Below, piece after piece: positions 7,801 to 14,024 of a stretch of DNA of 16,240 nt. The translations under genes and the position numbers were made by a program. The notes beneath the pieces are model-generated. The model saw only the letters and a list, made by a program, of their open reading frames with translations. It was not told the DNA's origin and searched no databases. Position 1 is the first letter of the stretch. Every line of letters begins with the position of its first letter. The stretch lies in assembly GCA_036655775.1 (NCBI GenBank), contig JAVVPL010000042.1:1-16240 (forward strand), read 5' to 3'. This DNA is from JAVVPL01 sp036655775 (lineage in GTDB: Bacteria > Bacteroidota > Bacteroidia > Bacteroidales > P3).

Positions 7801-9796
7801 CATTGTAGCAAATACGAACTTTGAAATTTACTTTTTGTTGTGTAGGAATTTTTGTTCTGTAATAAAAATATTGATAAGGGGGTAAAATATCCGAACGGAC
7901 ATACTCCATTTGCACTGGCGGATCATTGTGCCATTGGATCGCATCTTTCAAGGGTTTACTCAGATGGGAAGTTGGATTTTGTAAAATTAGATGGGCTTCG
8001 ATATTACTGCCTGGACAATTATCCTCGCCCAACAAGGGGCCCAAAGAGGCCTCACAGGAAGAAATGGTAATAAATTGACTAAAGGCCAAATTGGTATCTA
8101 CGCCTGCTTCACTAAAATAAATAACACCCTTTAAATAGAAACTTTGATACGCATATAATTCATAGAAGTATTGCATTGAATATAAATTACACTGATCCTC
8201 TTCTTTTTTTATAAACCGTATCGAATAGGCTGGATTAGGTTGAAAAACAATCCGATTGATATGAACGGTTCGCGCATATTCGCCCACACTAAATTGAATG
8301 GTATCCCCTTTGCAAGCTCTATTTTGCGCAGCAGTATGAGGAGGATAGGTAAGCAAGGTAGAGGGCTGACAATTGTCGAGAAAAAGATCTATTTTGTCTT
8401 GTACGGTATAGGTAGTTTTACAATTCGTATCGTAATACGTATATTTGTAAGAAAGAGGCGAATAAGGCCGTATATCCATAACGGTATCTGTACTAGCAAA
8501 GGTAAAAGTAGTGGCACTATGCTCAAACAAACGAAACTTCTGGGCATGTTCCCCGAGTATTTCCACATTTTTAAGTTGTTGTCGAGGTAATTTTCTATTT
8601 ATTTGAAAATAGGCGGTATCTCCTGTACAATAATGATAAATCGGCCAAAGAGAATAGGGCTCTGTTTCCACTTGCCTTTGGAGTTTTATTTGTTGTTCCG
8701 TAGTCAACTGGGAACAAGTCAACTCATAGTTAACCGAAGCGGTATAGCTTGTGTTTTGTTCCACTAATGTGGTGTAGTGAAAATATTGCGCATTATTTCC
8801 TATTACTTTATTTACAAACTTTAGAGGATTTCCTTTGGATGCCGACATCTCCACTTCTTTTTCAGTAAATTTACATTCTTCCAAATTTGGATTTTGTAAA
8901 GTTATATTCAACGAATCACACGTATACACAGGTTCTATTACTGTCACTAAAAAAGGTAAACACGCTCGAATTTCAATAGCTATATGCACTGGATAATTAA
9001 CAAATGATTTTGAACTTGCATCACATTGATTTTTTGTATACAAAATAGCATTGATTGAAGCCTCATAGACTACCGATTGATAGGGCGTTTGTGGAATGCG
9101 GACCGCTTCAGGATTGGACTCATTCAACCAACTTATGGTGTACGCATTGATTGAATCGCCCGTATGCTTTAGATTTTTGCGTAAAAAATCATTCAAATTC
9201 AATTCACAACTTTCACAGACCAAACTCGAAATCGTAGGTTCAATCTGCAATTTGCTTGGATCTGTTTTTTTTAAATACGTAATTGTAATGGTTTTAATAT
9301 CTGGATTGCTTGGACAAGCAACACTTGTGGCCGACACTTCAAATGTAGTGCTTTGTGTGGGTGTAAATACCGTATTTTCTTGATATAAAGTGCCTGCATT
9401 TTGATCGCGAAAACTTACATAATCTACATTTTCTTTGGTTAAAACCGACAATATAATGGAATTTCCTTCACATACATTTAAAGTTTCGAGCAGTGTGATT
9501 TTAGGAGGTTCTATTACCTCTACTTTTGCGTAATCGAAGGAGGCTATACCGTTTAAAGAAGTTCTCAATTCATAGGTTGTGGTTTTTTGAGGAGCGACTT
9601 TGGTATCTTTTATTTGTACGCCATCCAAAAACCAACCGAATATGAGGGTTTGAGGTGGGATATAGGTAGCCAAACTAGTTAATTGCACATTTTCGCCCTT
9701 GCAAATTTTAGCCATAGAGATTGTAATTCCACTTTTCCCATAAAAAAATGAATATAAGCCCATAAATACCGTAAACAAGAGAATTTTTTTAGTCAT
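4829..9796 (-). CDS. Giant exported Cys-rich multidomain protein with T9SS type B (gliding motility-associated, CHU_C) C-terminal domain
   Basis: A 1655-residue surface or secreted protein. The N-terminus (MTKKILLFTVFMGLYSFFYG) is a Sec signal peptide. A TTG 21 nt upstream is also open, but it overlaps the putative promoter and would put seven extra residues before the signal peptide, so ATG 9796 is preferred. The body is a chain of beta-rich modules, many opening with a Cys-x-Gly/Glu motif before alternating hydrophobics (VCEGNSIILS, LCKGEEFSLF, ICRGTQIDL, YCCEGDSVQL, LCKGDVLTL). The last six modules form a clear Ig-like repeat, entered separately. The final ~97 residues, starting KYCGRFFLPNAFTPNGDNLN and including WDGSYHGKLCAAGIYICKV, are the type B domain recognised by the type IX secretion system and, in gliding Bacteroidota, found on SprB-like adhesins. 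No enzyme motif was seen, so an adhesin or structural surface role is the likeliest reading. The specific ligand is unknown. It heads an operon with the WbqC gene. Confidence 0.88.
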   Translation of the reverse strand: MTKKILLFTVFMGLYSFFYGKSGITISMAKICKGENVQLTSLATYIPPQTLIFGWFLDGVQIKDTKVAPQKTTTYELRTSLNGIASFDYAKVEVIEPPKITLLETLNVCEGNSIILSVLTKENVDYVSFRDQNAGTLYQENTVFTPTQSTTFEVSATSVACPSNPDIKTITITYLKKTDPSKLQIEPTISSLVCESCELNLNDFLRKNLKHTGDSINAYTISWLNESNPEAVRIPQTPYQSVVYEASINAILYTKNQCDASSKSFVNYPVHIAIEIRACLPFLVTVIEPVYTCDSLNITLQNPNLEECKFTEKEVEMSASKGNPLKFVNKVIGNNAQYFHYTTLVEQNTSYTASVNYELTCSQLTTEQQIKLQRQVETEPYSLWPIYHYCTGDTAYFQINRKLPRQQLKNVEILGEHAQKFRLFEHSATTFTFASTDTVMDIRPYSPLSYKYTYYDTNCKTTYTVQDKIDLFLDNCQPSTLLTYPPHTAAQNRACKGDTIQFSVGEYARTVHINRIVFQPNPAYSIRFIKKEEDQCNLYSMQYFYELYAYQSFYLKGVIYFSEAGVDTNLAFSQFITISSCEASLGPLLGEDNCPGSNIEAHLILQNPTSHLSKPLKDAIQWHNDPPVQMEYVRSDILPPYQYFYYRTKIPTQQKVNFKVRICYNEGDSLYEKEYSRLSRTPACDPYLYASDYELCKGEEFSLFVMGNNPNDSIFSVQWDSIPHCAIDLINSKFKNQFEFTTKAYKDTTYRVRIRALNNDSIREYVDSISSVKVRAQPHSFTTDKVSICRGTQIDLKNYENRPPNEGGVNRILYPGNNSIFSRHNSASVIVQAESYYLCKWMHGNKVYWDSIFVQVDTTLWATAMPDTTVCQYAKVQLIGNSNGVLTWVKNGSVLYEKIPVDSVVYDIIEADAEYKLVFENACEKDTTHLHIYIRPAPLLQIIPYTEICIHDSISLNIDNHTCLPNSLYWTYTHDSLLGEQKIASAQVKNIPLNYSDTTYFYAHGIGYNACPMQSLCKVMVYPLPKVQLQVDGDSVLCAKGNTSLVLCASGAQSYYFPQFNCSSCTKYRTSVDTTTIFSVEGTDEHGCVNEGRFHFIVNENVLKLEDTGFCERQAFCLLADSVANASYRWIDPRGKVISERICMCLSQLSKQDEGIYQLLLHQFSCTDTNKVRLYHKPTPYARIDKQNAPLCEGLSLSLAASSNQIKSQNYWILNDSSMVSQKEYTKTSVQVRDSGSYCFVSNLNHCADTSCVFVRVDTRTKPDFISSNLYCCEGDSVQLMASPIHDSIRYTWKTKNRNLIMLNNIASIPDIQLSENGSLCLQVQKYTCIDTICKPLQVRMRPNPSIVGNSFYCEFENVVISAQDTLAGAFSQWKYQGKPFKNAVKFEYPYIQCSDSGLYIFTQIFNACESRPDSFYLQVRPLPLINLGSTDYVCEGNHLLLDVERVGGSYLWSTGSIEPHIWVRDSALYWVDVVENQCHFRDSLYIYLRPTPFVHLGNDSILCKGDVLTLHGPNEAETFLWQDQSISNEFQVHQEGLYWLQATLNACSHRDSIQFVYKYCGRFFLPNAFTPNGDNLNDGYKVVLSAQKEEIDFTMWIYDKNGKLMFTTTNFDQAWDGSYHGKLCAAGIYICKVKIVDKIDKNIYTKTISVNLIR
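5115..6490 (-). repeat. Six tandem Ig-like modules in the C-terminal third of the giant protein
   Basis: Six divergent protein-level repeats of about 70-83 residues precede the T9SS domain. Each has an opening Cys strand (for example LCEGLSLSLAAS, VCEGNHLLLDV) and often a central Trp. Each then has a closing strand of the form D/E-x-G-x-Y or a variant, followed 7-9 residues later by Cys: QDEGIYQLLLHQFSC, RDSGSYCFVSNLNHC, SENGSLCLQVQKYTC, SDSGLYIFTQIFNAC, RDSALYWVDVVENQC and HQEGLYWLQATLNAC. The spacing and Cys pairing fit an Ig-like fold with one disulfide per module. Linkers carry RPxP/RPTP motifs. The repeats are not conserved at DNA level, so they are old rather than recent duplications. 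The start and end given are approximate. Confidence 0.7.
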
Positions 9797-9814
9797 CTGC
9801 AAAAAACACGTATT

Positions 9815-9822
9815 CAAAGGTA
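9815..9822 (-). promoter_or_regulatory. Bacteroidota-type promoter -7 element for the giant-protein operon
   Basis: On the minus strand TACCTTTG fits TAnnTTTG and lies 18 nt before ATG 9796, predicting a very short leader. That places the upstream TTG start on the promoter itself and supports the ATG. No convincing -33 TTTG is seen. Confidence 0.5.
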
Positions 9823-9853
9823 AGTAAAATTTTTATCTTGTTAAAATTTCTTG

Positions 9854-9861
9854 TATTTTTG
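9854..9861 (+). promoter_or_regulatory. Bacteroidota-type promoter -7 element for the epimerase-mnmA unit
   Basis: TATTTTTG fits TAnnTTTG and lies 28 nt before the ATG at 9890. A TTG at 9838-9840 is too close to serve as a standard -33 element. It is arranged back to back with the minus-strand promoter at 9815-9822, so the ~90-bp gap between the divergent genes carries both. Confidence 0.5.
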
Positions 9862-9889
9862 CACCTTTAAACAAATAATTATCATAATC

Positions 9890-10855
9890 ATGATCAAAAG
9901 AGTTTTATTGACAGGTTCATTTGGACAAATTGGGTCTGAACTTACCTGCGCATTACGCGCTATTTACGGCGGTGAAAATGTGGTTGCCACAGATTTATCT
10001 ACCCATGTATCCGAAAAAATAAAAAATGGAGGACCTTACGAACAACTTGATGTTCTTGATGCAAAACGGATGGAAGAACTTATTGACAAATATAAAATTG
10101 ACGCCATTGTACACTTGGCGGCTCTTTTGTCTGCCGTAGGAGAAAAAAACCCCGATTTAGCATGGAAAATTAATATGCAAGGCACCATTAATGTATTTAA
10201 TGTGGCATATAAAAAAGGAATTCAACGCATCTTCACACCCAGTTCTATTGCAGCCTTTGGCCCTACTACGCCTTTGGATAATACGCCTCAAGATACAATT
10301 TTACAACCTACCACCATGTATGGAATTACCAAAGTGGCGTGTGAGCTTTTGGGAGAATATTACGTTGCCAAATATGGCATGGACATTCGTGGCGTTCGTT
10401 ATCCTGGAATTATCAGCAATGAAACATTGCCTGGAGGCGGAACTACCGATTATGCCGTAGCCATTTATTATGATGCCGTGAAATATGGCAAATATGAATG
10501 CTTTTTATCGGAAAATACAATGTTGCCTATGATGTATATGCCCGATTGCTTAAAAGCAACTTTAGATTTATTTCAAGCTGATCTTAGCACCCTAAAACAT
10601 CATACAAATTTTAATATTGCTGCATTTAGTGTCACCCCTAAAGAAGTGGCCGCATCTATCAAAAAATTCATGCCTACTTTTGAAATCAGCTATAAACCCG
10701 ATTTTCGTCAAGCAATTGCCGATTCTTGGCCTAATTCTATTGACGACAGTGCCGCTCGTAAAGAATGGAATTGGAAACCTGCCTTTGACTTGGATTCAAT
10801 GACTCAAGATATGCTCAAAGTGATTGGAGAAAAGCACAAACTAGGTTTACTCTAA
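9890..10855 (+). CDS. NAD-dependent epimerase/dehydratase family protein, probable SDR-type L-threonine 3-dehydrogenase
   Basis: A 321-residue extended short-chain dehydrogenase. It opens MIKRVLLTGSFGQIGSEL, giving the Rossmann glycine motif at residues 9-15, an acidic residue at the end of the second strand (Asp35, favouring NAD over NADP), and the catalytic YGITK at 144-148 with Ser118/119 upstream. The segment RYPGIISNETLPGGGTTDYA and the C-terminal DSWPNSIDDSAARKEW are typical of the UDP-galactose-epimerase-like proteins shown in other bacteria to be L-threonine 3-dehydrogenases, which convert threonine to 2-amino-3-oxobutyrate. I infer that activity; a sugar-nucleotide role cannot be excluded. 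The frame is open back to a TTG at 9851, but ATG 9890 is preferred: it gives the family start and leaves room for the promoter. The stop overlaps the mnmA start by one base (TAATG), so translation is coupled. Confidence 0.85.
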   Translation: MIKRVLLTGSFGQIGSELTCALRAIYGGENVVATDLSTHVSEKIKNGGPYEQLDVLDAKRMEELIDKYKIDAIVHLAALLSAVGEKNPDLAWKINMQGTINVFNVAYKKGIQRIFTPSSIAAFGPTTPLDNTPQDTILQPTTMYGITKVACELLGEYYVAKYGMDIRGVRYPGIISNETLPGGGTTDYAVAIYYDAVKYGKYECFLSENTMLPMMYMPDCLKATLDLFQADLSTLKHHTNFNIAAFSVTPKEVAASIKKFMPTFEISYKPDFRQAIADSWPNSIDDSAARKEWNWKPAFDLDSMTQDMLKVIGEKHKLGLL

Positions 10856-11922
10856 TGCACAATATTGCCGCTTTAGTTTCTGGCGGGGTCGACAGCTCGG
10901 TAGTAGTACACCTACTCAAAGAACAGGGCTTTGACCCCACCATTTTTTATATCCGTATAGGAATGGAAGATGAGCAAGGGTATGTAGATTGTCCTTCGGA
11001 AGAAGATATTGAAATTACACGCTACATCGCCAAAAAATATGGATGTAAATTTGAAATTGTATCCTTACATCAAGAGTATTGGGAGCAGGTAGTAAAATAC
11101 ACTATCGAAAGTGTAAAACGTGGACACACGCCCAATCCTGATATGATGTGCAACAAATTGATAAAATTTGGTAGCTTTGAAGAAAAATACGGCAAAGATT
11201 TTGATAAAATTGCCACGGGTCATTATGCCACTACCACACAGATAGAAGGCGTAGATTTTCTTTCTACCGCCAAAGATAAAGTAAAAGATCAAACTGATTT
11301 TTTAGCACAAATCAACAATCGGCAAGTATCTAAATTACTGTTTCCTATTGGAAATTATCTTAAAAGCGAAGTGCGTACCATTGCAGCTAATGCCCAATTA
11401 CCTAGTGCAACACGCAAAGATAGTCAAGGAATTTGTTTCCTTGGAAAGATTAATTACAACGATTTTATTCGTCGCTACTTGGGCGAAAAAGCGGGTCCTA
11501 TCATTGAATTAGAAACTGGCAAAAAGCTGGGAATGCACAATGGATATTGGTTTCACACTATTGGACAAAGAAAAGGACTTGGATTAAGCGGTGGACCTTG
11601 GTTTGTGGTGGATAAAAACATTGAAGAAAATATTATCTATGCTTCTCAAGGATACGATCCACAAACGCAATACGGCAAAACGATCCGTTTGCAAGGCTTT
11701 GAATATATTAGCAAAGATATATTAGGCAATTTGGAAGAAGCAAAAGAAATTCGTTTTAAAATAAGACATACCCCCGATTTTACCAAGGGATTTGTACGCA
11801 AAGAAAACCATCTCTACATCATAGAATCTACGGAAAAAATACAGGGAATTGCCTCTGGTCAATTTGGTGTTATCTATGATATTCACGCAAAACTTTGCTT
11901 AGGAAGTGGTGTTATTTGTTAG
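10855..11922 (+). CDS. mnmA: tRNA-specific 2-thiouridylase MnmA
   Basis: The 355-residue product thiolates U34 of tRNAs for Lys, Glu and Gln, using ATP to adenylate the uridine before sulfur transfer. The N-terminal PP-loop is SGGVDSS (residues 9-15). The two catalytic Cys are present: Cys99 in NPDMMCN and Cys194 in SQGICFLG, matching positions 102 and 199 of the E. coli enzyme. TGHYA at 121-125 and the GYWFHTIGQRKGLGLSGGPW segment are family hallmarks, and the C-terminal beta barrel ends IASGQFGVIYD. The length is normal. The protein acts in the cytoplasm. It overlaps the upstream dehydrogenase stop by one base and shares its promoter. No obvious functional link joins the two; the pairing may only be for shared expression. 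Many Bacteroidota carry a second mnmA copy elsewhere, so this may be one of two paralogues. Confidence 0.95.
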   Translation: MHNIAALVSGGVDSSVVVHLLKEQGFDPTIFYIRIGMEDEQGYVDCPSEEDIEITRYIAKKYGCKFEIVSLHQEYWEQVVKYTIESVKRGHTPNPDMMCNKLIKFGSFEEKYGKDFDKIATGHYATTTQIEGVDFLSTAKDKVKDQTDFLAQINNRQVSKLLFPIGNYLKSEVRTIAANAQLPSATRKDSQGICFLGKINYNDFIRRYLGEKAGPIIELETGKKLGMHNGYWFHTIGQRKGLGLSGGPWFVVDKNIEENIIYASQGYDPQTQYGKTIRLQGFEYISKDILGNLEEAKEIRFKIRHTPDFTKGFVRKENHLYIIESTEKIQGIASGQFGVIYDIHAKLCLGSGVIC

Positions 11923-11942
11923 GGGAATCCTAAAAAAATATG

Positions 11943-11950
11943 TACCTTTG
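11943..11950 (+). promoter_or_regulatory. Bacteroidota-type promoter -7 element for the lipoprotein-pyrC unit
   Basis: TACCTTTG fits TAnnTTTG, 29 nt before the lipoprotein ATG and 20 nt after the mnmA stop. A TTTG at 11915-11918 is 24 nt upstream, slightly further than the usual 19-21. It would drive the four-gene unit ending with the permease. Confidence 0.55.
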
Positions 11951-11979
11951 CAAATTAAATTTCAAAACAAATTTTTATA

Positions 11980-12288
11980 ATGAAAAAATTTTTATTAAGC
12001 GTAGCTACTATCATAATGCTCGTGATGGTAACTTCTTGTGCAAAAAAAGGCCCTGAAACTGATGCTAAAAAATTCATGGAAAAATTCTGTGAATTACAGG
12101 GTACTTACGAGCAATTGTATTCTGCTACCGAAGACAAACGTGGAGAATTAGAAAAAAAAGCTGAGATTTTAGGTAAAGAATTAGAAACTCTCAATAATGA
12201 GATTATGAAAAAATACGAAAACGATACAGCCGCCATGCGAGTTATGCAAGAGTTTACTGCTAATTACGAATGCCCCAAAAGCAAGTAA
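11980..12288 (+). CDS. Small lipoprotein with coiled-coil body, function unknown
   Basis: A 102-residue protein with a lipoprotein signal (MKKFLLSVATIIMLVMVTSC, lipobox VTSC, lipidated Cys20). After AKKGPETD comes a highly charged helical region of about 65 residues (DKRGELEKKAEILGKELETL) that is likely a coiled coil. Two further Cys (in KFCELQ and YECPKSK) flank the helix and could form a disulfide in the periplasm. I do not recognise a named family. It is the first gene of the unit with dihydroorotase (4-nt gap to pyrC), a DUF4296 lipoprotein and a permease, and has its own promoter 29 nt upstream. The start is fixed by the signal peptide. Confidence 0.8.
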   Translation: MKKFLLSVATIIMLVMVTSCAKKGPETDAKKFMEKFCELQGTYEQLYSATEDKRGELEKKAEILGKELETLNNEIMKKYENDTAAMRVMQEFTANYECPKSK

Positions 12289-12292
12289 TTAA

Positions 12293-13654
12293 ATGGATTC
12301 GATTTTAATTAATGGCACCCTAGTCAATGAAGACAAAATTTTCGATGCACATATTGGAATCGAAAATGGGCGTATTATTAAAATTATTCCTTCTCAAGAA
12401 GATTATAAACCATTTGTGCAAGCCCACACGAATGTGATAAACCTAAAAGGCAAATATATTTTACCAGGTATTATTGACGATCAAGTTCATTTTCGTGAAC
12501 CTGGACTTACCCACAAAGGAGATCTGTATACAGAAAGTCGCGCTGCCGTTGCTGGAGGCGTGACTTCTTTTATGGAGATGCCTAACACAAAGCCACAAAC
12601 ACTTACCCAAGATCTTCTACAAGCCAAATACGATTTAGCTGCTCAAAAATCACTTGCCAATTATTCTTTTTATATGGGTTGTTCTCAAAATAACCTAGAA
12701 GAGGTTTTAAAAACAAATCCTAAAGAAGTATGCGGCATCAAATTATTTCTAGGCTCCTCAACTGGCAATATGCTTGTGAGTGATCCCGCATATATTCAAG
12801 AACTTTTTGAAAAATCGACCGCTATAATCGCCATTCATTCCGAAGACGAAAATATTATTCAAGCCAACATCGCACATTGTAAAGAACAATATGGCGAACA
12901 ACCACCTATGTGGGTTCATGCACAAATCCGTAGTGAAGAAGCCTGCTATGCCTGTTCCAAAAGAGCCATTGACTTAGCACGCAAATGTAATACACGCCTT
13001 CATTTACTACATATTTCAACCGCAAAAGAACTCTCTTTACTTGAAGGAAACAAGCCTTTAGAAGAAAAAAAAATAACTGCCGAAGTCTGTGTCCATCATC
13101 TTTGGTTTACTCAAAAAGACTATGCACAAAAAGGCTGTCGTATCAAATGGAATCCCTCCATTAAAAACGAAACAGATCGAGCCGCCTTGCGAAAAGCCGT
13201 AGTAGAAAATGTAATTGATGTTGTGGCCACCGACCACGCGCCTCACACTTGGGCCGAAAAAGATCAATCTTATTTTAAAAGCGCCTCGGGGGGACCTTTA
13301 ATCCAGCACTCTCTCGTCGCCATGCTAGAACTCGTACATCAGGGTGTTTTCACTCTTTCACAGGTGGTACAGCAAATGTGTCATCGCCCTGCTCGTTTAT
13401 TTAAAATTGATGATAGAGGCTTTATTCGAGAAAATTATTTTGCCGATTTAGTAGTAGTAAACTTACACAATCCTTGGATGGTAAGTAAAGAAAATATTCT
13501 CTATAAATGCGCATGGTCTCCTTTTGAAGGGCAAACTTTTCAATCCCAAATTGAACACTGTTTTGTCAATGGGAATTGGGTTTACAAAAGCGGTACCATT
13601 GATGAGACTTGGCGCGGGAAACGACTTTCATTTAATAAAAATATTTCCTTATGA
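12293..13654 (+). CDS. pyrC: Dihydroorotase (class I, Bacteroidales-type)
   Basis: The 453-residue amidohydrolase closes carbamoyl-aspartate to dihydroorotate, the third step of pyrimidine synthesis. The metal and substrate motifs are largely present: PGIIDDQVHFREPG (Gln64, His66, Arg68), the bridging Lys150 in GIKLFLGSST, His182 in AIHSEDE, His240 in HLLHIST, and the catalytic Asp314 in VATDHAPH. The first His of the usual HxH pair is Gln64, a change I recall from other Bacteroidales dihydroorotases, so it is a family variant rather than damage. The C-terminus (ADLVVVNLHNPW, SPFEGQTF) is normal. It begins 4 nt after the small lipoprotein stop, and its last four bases overlap the start of the DUF4296 gene, so it is translated within one operon. 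The enzyme acts in the cytoplasm. Confidence 0.95.
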   Translation: MDSILINGTLVNEDKIFDAHIGIENGRIIKIIPSQEDYKPFVQAHTNVINLKGKYILPGIIDDQVHFREPGLTHKGDLYTESRAAVAGGVTSFMEMPNTKPQTLTQDLLQAKYDLAAQKSLANYSFYMGCSQNNLEEVLKTNPKEVCGIKLFLGSSTGNMLVSDPAYIQELFEKSTAIIAIHSEDENIIQANIAHCKEQYGEQPPMWVHAQIRSEEACYACSKRAIDLARKCNTRLHLLHISTAKELSLLEGNKPLEEKKITAEVCVHHLWFTQKDYAQKGCRIKWNPSIKNETDRAALRKAVVENVIDVVATDHAPHTWAEKDQSYFKSASGGPLIQHSLVAMLELVHQGVFTLSQVVQQMCHRPARLFKIDDRGFIRENYFADLVVVNLHNPWMVSKENILYKCAWSPFEGQTFQSQIEHCFVNGNWVYKSGTIDETWRGKRLSFNKNISL

Positions 13655-14010
13655 AAAAATTATTGATTTTAACCTTCGGCTTCGGCTTTGGTTTATTCTG
13701 TTTGTCGTGTATGCCTTCACATTCAGAGAAGCCTACTAATTTTTTAAATAAAACAGAAATGACCAATTTACTCACCGAGATTCGCATTACCGAAGTTTTG
13801 CTTTACAACGAACATTGCCAACATTACAACGAAGATAGCATTCGGCTTCACACGCAAATGGCTTACGCTCCTATTTTTGCAAAATATAAAATAACTTACA
13901 AAGATTATCAAGCCAATATGCAATACTATGTAGGACAACCTCTATTGTTAGAAAAAATGCTCAAGGATGTGACTCTCAATTTAGAAAAACTACAAAAAGC
14001 AAAACCCTAG
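13651..14010 (+). CDS. DUF4296 lipoprotein
   Basis: A 119-residue protein with an N-terminal lipoprotein signal (MKKLLILTFGFGFGLFCLSC, probable lipidated Cys20; the -3 position is Cys, which is atypical). The mature part matches the Bacteroidota-specific DUF4296 pattern: a helix around LTEIRITEVLLYNE, a middle with YAPIFAKYKITYKDYQANMQ, then YYVGQPLLLEKMLKDV. The function is unknown; it is predicted to sit in the periplasm anchored to a membrane. The ATG overlaps the pyrC stop (ATGA-type, 4 nt), so translation is coupled, and the permease starts 14 nt downstream. Coupling to pyrC does not imply a role in pyrimidine synthesis. Confidence 0.8.
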   Translation: MKKLLILTFGFGFGLFCLSCMPSHSEKPTNFLNKTEMTNLLTEIRITEVLLYNEHCQHYNEDSIRLHTQMAYAPIFAKYKITYKDYQANMQYYVGQPLLLEKMLKDVTLNLEKLQKAKP

Positions 14011-14024
14011 CTAACTCACTGTCT

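Noticed and set aside
9797..9817. TTG start seven codons upstream of the giant gene
   Set aside because: It overlaps the probable promoter and would place NTCFLQ ahead of a complete signal peptide.
9851..9889. Earlier TTG start of the epimerase-like gene
   Set aside because: The frame there is the promoter region, and the family start MIKRVLLTG matches the ATG at 9890.
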